Assembly (NCBI RefSeq): GCF_026651875.1
Contig: NZ_CP104067.1
Coordinates: forward strand, 1,302,001-1,366,000
DNA length: 64,000 nucleotides
From: Alicyclobacillus fastidiosus
Lineage (GTDB): Bacteria > Bacillota > Bacilli > Alicyclobacillales > Alicyclobacillaceae
Direction: 5' to 3'
The position numbers and the translations under genes are program-made. Numbering within the stretch: the stretch's first letter is position 1; every line of letters begins with the position of its first letter. The notes under the pieces were generated by a model. The model did not search any database. It saw only the letters and a list, made by a program, of their open reading frames with translations, and was not told the DNA's origin. Shown in pieces: positions 1 to 7,998 of this stretch.

Positions 1-1
1 T

Positions 2-1456
2 TTTAACGCTTTACCCCTCAAGCGTGTTCGAGACCGTCAGGGATACCATTGGTTCGTCGTTGGAACGGTTTGCGTTGGAGCATTTATGGCTGCTTTGGAC
101 GCAAGCATCATTAATATCGCGCTGCCGGTCATGAAACGTGATCTCCACACATCAATAGGCATGGTAGAGTGGGTCAGCCTTTCCTACATTTTGACGCTTG
201 CTGCGTTCATTGTCCCGTTTAGCCGTCTTTCGGATATGTTTGGCCGGCGATGGATGTACACGATGGGGTTTTCGGTATTTATTGTCGGTTCATTTCTTTG
301 TGGATTTACACCGTCGTTAATCTTCATGTTCCCCGCCCGTATATTACAAGCCGTTGGCGCTGCGATGTTGCAGGCAAACAGCGTTTCGATTATCACGGCC
401 GCAACACCTTCCCATGCACGAGGAAAGGCCATCGGGATTCAAGCAAGTGCACAAGGCGTTGGGCTTAGCCTGGGGCCGTTGATTGGTGGGGCATTAATCA
501 CCTTGGTCGGATGGAGATGGATTTTCTACGTCAATGTCCCTGTCGGTATCATAGGCACGATGCTTGGAGTACTCATTCTCCCTCAGGACGGAAAAAAATC
601 TCAGCGGCAAAAGTTTGACTTTCTGGGCGCTGGACTTCTGGGCCCGACCCTTGTTGCCATTGTGTACATTTTGAATGCAGGTACACAAGCGAGTTGGACG
701 TCTCCTGCGGTGGTGGTAAGCTTCATTGTCGTGGTGGTGGGCGGAGCAGCATTTTACATCATAGAACACCGAGTCCAATCTCCGATGGTCGACTTAAAAC
801 TTTTTCGAAGTAAAGTGTTTTCGCTGGGTAATCTTTCTGGCCTCCTGTCTTTTGCGGTAATGTACGCTGTCATGTTCTTAGAACCGTTTTTTCTCGATAA
901 TGTGCGACGGTTAGATGCACTTACTTCTGGACTGTTCTTAACAGCAATCCCAATTGGAATGACGATTTTCACACCCATCTCCGGAGCCATTTCCGATAGA
1001 TTCGGCGCCCAACGCCCATTAGTTGCAGGAATGGTATCGGCGACGTTAGGAGGCTGTCTGCTGGCGTTGACGACTGTCAGGTATTCAGTACCAACGACAC
1101 TTGTCGGGCTACTATTGGTCGGTGTGGGCATGGGAGTATTTACCCCACCGAACAACAGTCAGGTCATGGGGAGTGTTCCATCGAACAGACTCGGAATCAC
1201 GGGTGGTATGTTGAATATGTCCCGTACACTTGGCATGGGACTCGGAGTGACGTTGGGCGGACTCTCATATCAATTATTTCTTCAATTGCAGGGAGTACAT
1301 GGTGAGGCCCTGGCCTCCTACGCTCAGATGATCCAGGCATTTCGTAATGTTTTTATTGTTATTGCTGCGATAGCTTTTACGGTTTCGATACTGTCAGGAG
1401 TGTACTCTGGTGACTGCAAAAGAGACATGAAAGTCACGAATGTATATCGAGGGTAA
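2..1456 (+). CDS. MFS transporter, DHA2 (14-TM drug:H+ antiporter) family, 5' partial
   Basis: Membrane exporter of the DHA2 branch of the major facilitator superfamily (EmrB/QacA relatives), which swap protons for drugs or other amphipathic compounds. The visible part contains the family's LDASIINIALP end of helix 1, the motif A region SRLSDMFGRRWMY, and a motif C segment GVGLSLGPLIGGAL typical of antiporters; many hydrophobic helices follow to the C-terminus. The first in-window ATG is at 86, but the frame is open back to base 2 with no ATG, GTG or TTG, and residues upstream of that ATG (WFVVGTVCVGAF) form the first half of helix 1. The true start is therefore outside the window. The substrate cannot be read from sequence. 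Confidence 0.85.
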   Translation, partial: FNALPLKRVRDRQGYHWFVVGTVCVGAFMAALDASIINIALPVMKRDLHTSIGMVEWVSLSYILTLAAFIVPFSRLSDMFGRRWMYTMGFSVFIVGSFLCGFTPSLIFMFPARILQAVGAAMLQANSVSIITAATPSHARGKAIGIQASAQGVGLSLGPLIGGALITLVGWRWIFYVNVPVGIIGTMLGVLILPQDGKKSQRQKFDFLGAGLLGPTLVAIVYILNAGTQASWTSPAVVVSFIVVVVGGAAFYIIEHRVQSPMVDLKLFRSKVFSLGNLSGLLSFAVMYAVMFLEPFFLDNVRRLDALTSGLFLTAIPIGMTIFTPISGAISDRFGAQRPLVAGMVSATLGGCLLALTTVRYSVPTTLVGLLLVGVGMGVFTPPNNSQVMGSVPSNRLGITGGMLNMSRTLGMGLGVTLGGLSYQLFLQLQGVHGEALASYAQMIQAFRNVFIVIAAIAFTVSILSGVYSGDCKRDMKVTNVYRG

Positions 1457-1772
1457 CATCCTTCTCTGTCAGAGAAAATAAGACCCAAGGTGCCACTGGG
1501 GAGCTTGCTATGGTGAACATGTTATCTCTCACCCGTGATTAACCGTGCACCGTGGTTTTGTGAGGCCGCGGGTCCTTTACACCAGAAATCCTTGCTTGCC
1601 TCCACCATAACCAACCAAAACCACGACCGGAGGCAGGAAGACGTTTTCTTGGAGCAGCGGTTTCAGTTGTTGGGAATACTACGAGTACGAATTCAGTTGG
1701 GATGTTGCAGGGGTTACCGACTTTGCTGTAAACTGGTTGCAAATTAGGTACGGATATGGATTTGGAGGATTT
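1457..1772. other. Intergenic region, no gene seen
   Basis: This gap between the exporter and the TOTE protein holds no convincing gene; short frames on both strands lack ribosome binding sites and recognisable sequence. A weak promoter candidate (TTGCAG, 18-base spacer, TAAACT) lies about 1705-1735, just upstream of the next gene. Confidence 0.4.
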
Positions 1773-4268
1773 ATGCCTCGGAAAAGTGCAGATTCGAAAC
1801 AGCTGAAACTTGTCTTTCCGGAGTCAACTGAGAATCTTAGATTGAGAGAAGAGAACAGCCGCTTGCGTGCCGAGAACGAGCGATTACAGGCGCAAGCGGC
1901 ATCTTTAATCGAAGAGATAAATCGTCTCCGACAGTTCGTGTCTACGGATAACCTGCATGTAGCGACTTTCAAAAGTTCCAGTCACTCCTCTTGTACCAAT
2001 ACAAATGTGGCGGAAAGCTCGCCACCGTTTTCCCATCCAGTGACAAAGAGATCTACGATCAGTGAGAAGGTTGCTTTGTTCCGCAGCTACTTCAGGGGCC
2101 GGGACGATGTTTATGCCGTGCGAGGGGCGGAACAGACTGGCAAAGCACCGTATTATCCTAAACGCCAATACTTTCGTAAGGAAAATGGGGAAATTACGTG
2201 GGGCGACAACCTACCGCTAACGGATGATGTCATTCGGGCTCATTTGCAAGATGAAAAGCATCCAGTAGTTGTCGGTCTGTATCCACTATTGCTTGATGAA
2301 ACATGCTGGTTTCTTGCCATCGATTTTGATAAGCACAGTTGGGAAGATGATGCGACTGCATTTTTGGAAACCTGTTATCAATTTAACATCCCTGCAGCTT
2401 TAGAGCGATCCCGCTCCGGCAATGGTGGCCATGTGTGGATTTTCTTTCATGAACCTGTGTTGGCTCGAACTGCACGTGCGTTAGGTGCGACTTTGTTAAC
2501 CCGCACTTTGGAGAAGCGACATCAAATTGGCTTAGATTCGTACGACAGAATGTTTCCTAACCAGGATACATTGCCGAAAGATAAAAAGCTTGGCAATTTA
2601 ATTGCGTTACCACTGCAGCGGCTAGCTGGTAAGGAAGGGAACAGTTTGTTTATAGACGCCAAGTTTATTCCCTACCCTGATCAGTGGATCTATCTTTCAT
2701 CACTCCGGAAAATGAAGTCGTCAGAAGTCGAAGCTATCGTCCGTGAAGCGGAACAGAGGGGAGATACCATTTGTGTTGCTAAGACGTTGACCAATGATAC
2801 GAACGGATATGAGCCTTGGAATTGGTCATCCCAGCAATCCGTTTCTTCTCTCCCGGAAACGCTTCCGAACCAACTGCAAATCGTACTTTCAAATATGCTT
2901 TATATCCAGAAACAGAGCCTGAACTCGTCCCAAATCAACTTTTTCAGAGGTTTGGCAGCTTTTCAAAATCCTGAGTTTTATAAAGCTCAGGCTATGAGAT
3001 TGTCGACGTACGGCATACCACGTATTATTGATTGCTCTGAAGAAACACCAGACTATATTGCTTTGCCACGAGGTTGCCAAGACGAAGTTGCTGAACGTCT
3101 GAATGGTCACAATACAGAAATCGTGATTGACGACAAACGTAATCGTGGCGCGAAAATCGATGTGGAGTTCAGGGGTAAACTACGCGAAGAGCAACGCAAT
3201 GCCGTTGACCAATTGGCGAAGCATGATATTGGTACATTGACGGCAACCACTGCCTTTGGGAAGACAGTCGTCGCTGCTTGGATGATCGCCGCCAGAGCTA
3301 CGAATACACTTATTTTGGTGCACCGAACACAGTTGATGGAACAATGGCGCGAGCGGTTGGCGGCGTTTTTGAATATTGCCATAAAGGAAATTGGCGTGAT
3401 AGGTGGTGGAAAATCGAAGAGAACAGGGCGGATCGACATTGCCTTAATCCAGAGCCTCTACGTGAACCGAGAGGTCAAAGACTTCGTGGCGGATTATGGT
3501 CATATCATTGTCGACGAATGCCATCACATTTCTGCAGTCAGTTTTGAACATGTCCTAAGACAGGCAAGAGCAAGGTATGTACTTGGATTGACAGCAACAC
3601 TGGCCCGCAAGGATGGGAAGCATCCTATCGTGTTGATGCAATGCGGACCCGTTCGTTATAGAGTTGATGCAAAATCTCAAGCAATGAAGCGTCCTTTCAC
3701 TCATGTTGTCATACCTCGGCATACGAATTTCAAGCTCTCCGACGATGAATCAAATTTAAGAATACAACAAGTGTACGATAGGTTACTGTTTGATGAATCA
3801 AGGAACGACATGATATTTGACGACTTGCTGTCCGCCTTAGATCAAGGCAGATCACCAATTTTGCTGACAGATCGGAGGTCTCATCTCGAGTATTTTGAGA
3901 AGAGACTAAAGGGCTTTGCAAAGAATATCATTGTTCTACGTGGAGGCATGGGCAAGAAGCAGTTGAAAGTTGCTCAGGAAAAGATAAATGCCATTCCACC
4001 GGGAGAAGAACGAGTCATACTTGCGACTGGTCGGTTTATCGGTGAGGGATTCGATGATGAACGTCTGGATACTCTTTTTCTTGTTCTGCCGATTTCTTGG
4101 AAGGGAACACTGCAGCAGTATGCAGGACGATTGCACCGTATTTACGATCTAAAGGATGAGGTTCAAATCTATGACTATGTTGATGACCATGTTCCCATGT
4201 TATCGCGCATGTACCAAAAAAGACTTAAGGGATATCAAGCGATGGGCTACACAGAGCGGAATTCATGA
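1773..4268 (+). CDS. TOTE conflict system primase-helicase (AEP primase + SF2 helicase)
   Basis: Single 831-residue protein combining a nucleic-acid primase and a helicase, the core of TOTE conflict systems thought to act against invading DNA. Residues about 22-55 form a leucine-rich coiled coil. About 95-330 is an archaeo-eukaryotic primase-like domain: FRSYFRGRDDVYA, the metal-site AIDFD (182-186) and SGNGGHVW (215-222). From about 465 comes a superfamily II helicase: ATTAFGKT (491-498, Walker A variant), DECHH (581-585), TAT (607-609) and QYAGRLHR (782-789, motif VI). I chose ATG 1773, which follows GGAGG at 1764, over a TTG 36 bases upstream. Family proteins usually sit beside an endonuclease; here the downstream neighbour is destroyed by an IS6 element, so nuclease function may be lost. 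Domain assignment is firm; defence role is known only from the family. Confidence 0.85.
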   Translation: MPRKSADSKQLKLVFPESTENLRLREENSRLRAENERLQAQAASLIEEINRLRQFVSTDNLHVATFKSSSHSSCTNTNVAESSPPFSHPVTKRSTISEKVALFRSYFRGRDDVYAVRGAEQTGKAPYYPKRQYFRKENGEITWGDNLPLTDDVIRAHLQDEKHPVVVGLYPLLLDETCWFLAIDFDKHSWEDDATAFLETCYQFNIPAALERSRSGNGGHVWIFFHEPVLARTARALGATLLTRTLEKRHQIGLDSYDRMFPNQDTLPKDKKLGNLIALPLQRLAGKEGNSLFIDAKFIPYPDQWIYLSSLRKMKSSEVEAIVREAEQRGDTICVAKTLTNDTNGYEPWNWSSQQSVSSLPETLPNQLQIVLSNMLYIQKQSLNSSQINFFRGLAAFQNPEFYKAQAMRLSTYGIPRIIDCSEETPDYIALPRGCQDEVAERLNGHNTEIVIDDKRNRGAKIDVEFRGKLREEQRNAVDQLAKHDIGTLTATTAFGKTVVAAWMIAARATNTLILVHRTQLMEQWRERLAAFLNIAIKEIGVIGGGKSKRTGRIDIALIQSLYVNREVKDFVADYGHIIVDECHHISAVSFEHVLRQARARYVLGLTATLARKDGKHPIVLMQCGPVRYRVDAKSQAMKRPFTHVVIPRHTNFKLSDDESNLRIQQVYDRLLFDESRNDMIFDDLLSALDQGRSPILLTDRRSHLEYFEKRLKGFAKNIIVLRGGMGKKQLKVAQEKINAIPPGEERVILATGRFIGEGFDDERLDTLFLVLPISWKGTLQQYAGRLHRIYDLKDEVQIYDYVDDHVPMLSRMYQKRLKGYQAMGYTERNS

Positions 4269-4436
4269 ATGAATCCACACTGTTTTAATGACATGGGGAA
4301 TGGAATCATTTATACGCCCGAAGAAATGGAAAGGAACGTCTTTAATCGCGAAGAACGAAAAACTGAGCGGGTGGACGACTTCGAAGATCTCCGATGCGTG
4401 CTCCTCCGAATTTACAGTGGAAGAGGCGAAAACTTC
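4269..4436 (+). pseudogene. Remnant of an unknown gene cut by the IS6 element
   Basis: Between the TOTE stop codon and the left IS6 end there are open frames on the + strand (from ATG 4269, overlapping the helicase end, and from ATG 4288) that both run into the insertion element. Neither fragment is recognisable. The position directly after a TOTE protein makes a lost partner gene plausible, but that is inference. The sequence to the right of the IS does not continue either frame. Confidence 0.35.
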
Positions 4437-5264
4437 GGTTCTGGTGCAAAAATCAAGAGAAGGTATAGATGGAGCCTAATATCGTTGATGTGGGGTTATG
4501 CAGCGAAGTGGAAAAGGTCACTAATAAAATCTGCGATGGAAAAGGCGGCTACGTGAGGTGCTTTGACCTGTTCTTTCCGTATCATGTGTATAGCCTCAAT
4601 GCCCATGAGTGTGTAGTCAGCAGTTTGAAACGATTTGAACCCCATCATCGGGTTCGTGATTTTCTTGATGAATCGATGATCTTGTTCAACAATGTTATTC
4701 AGGTATTTCGTCTGCCGGATTGAGGTTTCTTGCGGTATCTCCCTTTCGTCCTTTAATTGCTGTAGTGCCAGGGGGTAAGCAGGGTTTTTATCTACGGTGA
4801 TGACTCGCGGCGTTTGATTATGCGGCGAAGACAGTGCTTTTCTAAAGAATCGCTTTGCAGCTTTAACATCTCGACTTGAAGACAGCATGAAGTCAACAGT
4901 TTTCCCTTTAGAGTCCACTGCTCTATATAGATAAGTCCATTTTCCCTTCACTTTAATATAGGTTTCGTCAACTCTGTAGGAATCGGTGGTCGGCTTCAAA
5001 TAACGTCGAATACGCTTGTCCAACTCTGGACCGAACTGATGGACCCATCGCATGATTGTGGTATGAGAAACCTGAACTCGTCTTTCTTTTAGCAGTTCGA
5101 CGATGTCCCGGTAACTTAAGCTGTATCGCAAATACCACCGAACCGCCATTAGGATAATATGAGTTTCGAAGTGCTTCCATTTGAACGCATTCATAGCATG
5201 TCAGCCTCATCCCTAAAATTTATCCGGACAATACTAGCATGCCTGGTGTTTTTGCACCAGAACC
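4437..5264 (-). mobile_element. IS6-family insertion sequence, complete
   Basis: 828-bp element bounded by perfect 16-bp inverted repeats GGTTCTGGTGCAAAAA (4437-4452 and, inverted, 5249-5264), matching the IS6/IS26 terminal pattern. It encodes one intact transposase on the minus strand. The eight flanking bases differ on the two sides (AAAACTTC left, GTTCTCAG right), so there is no target duplication: it probably arrived by cointegrate formation or caused an adjacent deletion. Confidence 0.93.
4496..5194 (-). CDS. IS6-family DDE transposase
   Basis: 232-residue transposase of normal IS6 length. An N-terminal helix-turn-helix region (SLSYRDIVELLKERRVQVSH) is followed by the catalytic triad: D in RVDETYIKVKGKW, D in ITVDKNPAYP and E in NNIVEQDHRFIKK. 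No frameshift or internal stop is visible, so the element should be active by sequence. The gene fills most of the element bounded by the repeats at 4437 and 5264. Confidence 0.95.
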   Translation of the reverse strand: MNAFKWKHFETHIILMAVRWYLRYSLSYRDIVELLKERRVQVSHTTIMRWVHQFGPELDKRIRRYLKPTTDSYRVDETYIKVKGKWTYLYRAVDSKGKTVDFMLSSSRDVKAAKRFFRKALSSPHNQTPRVITVDKNPAYPLALQQLKDEREIPQETSIRQTKYLNNIVEQDHRFIKKITNPMMGFKSFQTADYTLMGIEAIHMIRKEQVKAPHVAAFSIADFISDLFHFAA

Positions 5265-5353
5265 GTTCTCAGGGGAGAAGGGGGCCGTAAGGCCCCCGAC
5301 TTACCCGGCGGCGTTAACGACACAAGACACCAAATGTATACTGGATAAATATG

Positions 5354-5384
5354 AAAAACGCGGTATACCAGGAACCGCGTTTTT
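5354..5384. terminator. Bidirectional rho-independent terminator
   Basis: Perfect 11-bp stem AAAAACGCGGT / ACCGCGTTTTT with a 9-base loop. A-rich and T-rich flanks make it usable on both strands; on the minus strand it lies downstream of the KdgT-family gene. Confidence 0.75.
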
Positions 5385-5433
5385 CTGCATTTTTGAATTG
5401 CGTCGCTTGTTTTACTGGTAGATCCATAGCAAA

Positions 5434-5465
5434 GCCACGGGAGAATGATCTTCACGCCCCGTGGC
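5434..5465. terminator. Inverted repeat downstream of the KdgT-family gene
   Basis: GCCACGGG (5434-5441) pairs with CCCGTGGC (5458-5465). It lies 40 bases past the stop codon of the minus-strand transporter. A T-run is weak, so it may be a transcript-stabilising hairpin ahead of the stronger terminator at 5354-5384. Confidence 0.45.
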
Positions 5466-5505
5466 TACTGACGGGCCTCGGCGGAGAGCCTAAAGTCCCA
5501 TCTGA

Positions 5506-6516
5506 CTATTTTGGTGACATCCAGTTACTTGCCAGTTCCACTTCCTGGTTCGAAGAAACCGTATTGTCAACTTCTACTCTTCCACTCCCGAATTTCTTCG
5601 CCATAAAGGCTGTTAATAATGGAACAAAGATAGCAGTCAGAACAACCGCGGATGCGATTTCCGCGGTCGCAGCCGATACGAAGGGCTTGTAGGCTGCATC
5701 AATACTGGCGATAACAGCTGGGTTTGCAATGGAGTTTCCCGAGGAACTCGCCAGCGCAGTTCCCGCGTATCCTGGACGACGGAGAATGTACTTGTCAGCC
5801 AGGACTGTAATTCCGCCACCGATAACCACGACCAGAAGAGCGAGAATAATCCCATTGATGCCTGCTTTCAAGATGCTGCCGAGATCGATTCCACCACCAA
5901 TGGTAAAACCAATGAAGGGAATTACGATGGGGAGGCCAGGACTGAATAATTTCTGAAAGTCATCGTCCAAATTACCGAGGATAGCACCGACTACAAGAGG
6001 AACGATTGCTGCAACAAGGTTGATGAGCGGGATGTGCGCCAACCCTGTAACACCTAACGTCAACATCGTCAGGAATGGACCATCGTGGATGTTAAGCAGG
6101 GACATTGCCGCTGCGTCCTCCGTATCGCCATACGTTCCAATGAGCGAAAGGTACAGTCCACCGTTTGCGCCAGTCATCGTCGAGATGATGGCCAATACAG
6201 AGATTCCGATGATACCGCCAAGCCCGAAAATTTTAGCAATAAGAAGGCCGAACAGTGCACCTGCAGCGTACTTAGCAATCAAGAGAACAATACCGCGCTT
6301 CAGGGCTTCTGGTGCTTGACGCAGTTTCAAACGGGTTCCAACAAAGAATAATTGCAGGCCAATCATAGCGTCGAGGCCCTTGCTGGAGAAAATGGCGGAG
6401 GTAAACGATCCGATTTCGAGCGCCTTCGGTGCAAATGTGTGGATGATTGCAGCTATCAACAGAGGAACAATCATCATGCCACCGGGAATACGTTGAATGC
6501 CTTTGAGTATTCTCAC
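5506..6516 (-). CDS. kdgT: KdgT-family sugar-acid permease
   Basis: Inner-membrane carrier of the 2-keto-3-deoxygluconate permease family, proton-coupled importers of sugar acids. The 336-residue protein begins with the family signature IQRIPGGMMIVPLL, then GLDAMIGLQLFFVG and TGANGGLYLSLIG, with about ten hydrophobic helices and the conserved late segment ASSSGNSIANPA. Start: GTG at 6516, six bases after GGAGGG; an in-frame TTG two codons upstream abuts the same site. It is the last gene of a minus-strand set with D-tartrate dehydratase and malic enzyme, separated by a structured 280-base gap, so the substrate here may be D-tartrate or another hydroxy acid rather than ketodeoxygluconate. Family certain, substrate inferred. 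Confidence 0.85.
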   Translation of the reverse strand: MRILKGIQRIPGGMMIVPLLIAAIIHTFAPKALEIGSFTSAIFSSKGLDAMIGLQLFFVGTRLKLRQAPEALKRGIVLLIAKYAAGALFGLLIAKIFGLGGIIGISVLAIISTMTGANGGLYLSLIGTYGDTEDAAAMSLLNIHDGPFLTMLTLGVTGLAHIPLINLVAAIVPLVVGAILGNLDDDFQKLFSPGLPIVIPFIGFTIGGGIDLGSILKAGINGIILALLVVVIGGGITVLADKYILRRPGYAGTALASSSGNSIANPAVIASIDAAYKPFVSAATAEIASAVVLTAIFVPLLTAFMAKKFGSGRVEVDNTVSSNQEVELASNWMSPK

Positions 6517-6798
6517 TTTCAACCCTCCAATAGTGTTTTTTCCTTGCTGGCTCCAAGCGTTGTCTGAAATCGTTTTCTAAAACCGCTTACAAAAATCTAC
6601 ACTAAATCCGCATGACGCAAAGGGGCGATGCGTTTGCCCCCTTGCACATGCGGTTGTTGCTACAGACTGGACCCTGCAACGTGCTGCAGCTCCAAGCTAC
6701 CGGACCTACAAACCACGGGACTTACGGGGCAATCGAGCTCGGGATTGGTGTGCCCGAGATGCCCCGCACTGCGTGGACCTGTTGGATGTGGGGTGATG
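6517..6798 (-). promoter_or_regulatory. Structured leader upstream of the KdgT-family gene
   Basis: On the minus strand this gap can fold into several stems: an outer GGGGCA/TGCCCC pair enclosing CTCGGG/CCCGAG (about 6717-6765), a CTGCA/TGCAG hairpin (about 6676-6691), and a 10-bp stem around AAGGGGGC/GCCCCTTT (about 6619-6646). It has no coding signal. It could be an RNA leader regulating the transporter, or an intercistronic processing region. I do not recognise it as a known riboswitch class. Confidence 0.4.
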
Positions 6799-7965
6799 TT
6801 ATTCCGCAACCGATCTCAATAGAGTAATGAGATTCGACTTCGCTTCAAATCCGATACCTGGGGTATCCGGAAGAGTGACATAACCATCGACTACAGCGTG
6901 GTTGTCTGCAAATCCTCCAAACGGTTGGAACACGCCCGGGTAGGATTCGTTTCCACCGAGCCCCAGACCTGCGGCAATATTGAGCGACATTTGGTGTCCG
7001 CCGTGCGGGATGCAGCGGCGTGACGACCATCCATACTCTCTCAGCATGTTGAGCGTCCGCATATATTCGACGAGACCGTAGCTAAGTGCACAGTCAAATT
7101 GCAGGTAGTCGCGTTCGGGATTCATGCCGCCGTAACGAATAAGGTTTCGTGCATCCTGCATGGAGAAGATATCTTCACCTGTTGCCATCGGCTTGTGATA
7201 GTGACGGCCAAGTTCCGCTTGGAGCTCGAAATCGAGCGGATCGCCGGCTTCTTCGTACCAGAATAGGTCGTATTGCTCCATAGCCTTGCCGTATGCGATG
7301 GCTGTCTCCAAATCAAACCTTCCGTTTGCGTCCACAGCGAGCGAACGGCCACTTGGCACTACTTTGAGTACAGCCTCAATCCGCCGCACATCTTCCTCCA
7401 GGGAATCCCCACCGATTTTCATCTTTACGACATTGTAGCCAAGGTCGAGGTATCCTTTCATTTCATCCTGCAGAGCACTCAGGTCTTTTCCAGGTTGATA
7501 ATACCCACCTGCTGCATAGATGAAGACCTTGTCGTCAGCCTGGCCGTCTCGGTACCTGTCAGCGAGTAATTGGTATAGTGGTTTACCTTCGATTTTTGCC
7601 ACGGCATCCCAAATCGCCATGTCGAGCACACCAACTGCAACAGAGCGTTCGCCATGACCGCCCGGTTTCTCACCGGTCATCAAGACGTCCCAAACCTTGA
7701 ACGGGTCAAAATTGCTTCCATCCTCAGTAACAATGCTCTTTGCATCTGCTTCGAGCAGGCGAGGAATGAACCGCTCACGGAGCAAACCACTCGGTGCATA
7801 GCGACCATTCGAGTTAAATCCATAGCCAACAACGCGACGACCGTCTTTGACCACGTCTGTCACAATCGCTACGGCAGATGCTGTCATTTTGCTGAAGTCG
7901 ATGTACGCGTTGCGAATGCTGGATTTAATCGGAACTGCACGCTCTTGGATGTCGATGATTTTCAA
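6799..7965 (-). CDS. tarD: D(-)-tartrate dehydratase (enolase superfamily)
   Basis: Dehydrates D-tartrate to oxaloacetate. The protein matches, motif for motif, what I recall of Bradyrhizobium TarD, the characterised member: RNAYIDFSKMT, RRVVGYGFNSNGRY, GEKPGGHGERSVAVG, the catalytic lysine in NVVKMKIGG, metal ligands in AVDANGRF, WYEEAGDP and ATGED, the catalytic histidine in CIPHGGHQMS, and GLGLGGNESYP. Length (388) equals the family's. The frame opens at GTG 7974, but TTG 7965 is better placed after AGAGGTGG. Neighbours support the role: the upstream malic enzyme can decarboxylate oxaloacetate to pyruvate, the downstream permease can import the acid, and a divergent LysR regulator faces the operon. 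Cytoplasmic, Mg-dependent by family. Confidence 0.88.
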   Translation of the reverse strand: MKIIDIQERAVPIKSSIRNAYIDFSKMTASAVAIVTDVVKDGRRVVGYGFNSNGRYAPSGLLRERFIPRLLEADAKSIVTEDGSNFDPFKVWDVLMTGEKPGGHGERSVAVGVLDMAIWDAVAKIEGKPLYQLLADRYRDGQADDKVFIYAAGGYYQPGKDLSALQDEMKGYLDLGYNVVKMKIGGDSLEEDVRRIEAVLKVVPSGRSLAVDANGRFDLETAIAYGKAMEQYDLFWYEEAGDPLDFELQAELGRHYHKPMATGEDIFSMQDARNLIRYGGMNPERDYLQFDCALSYGLVEYMRTLNMLREYGWSSRRCIPHGGHQMSLNIAAGLGLGGNESYPGVFQPFGGFADNHAVVDGYVTLPDTPGIGFEAKSNLITLLRSVAE

Positions 7966-7998
7966 TGTTTCCACCTCTGATATCGTAGTTTTGTATCG

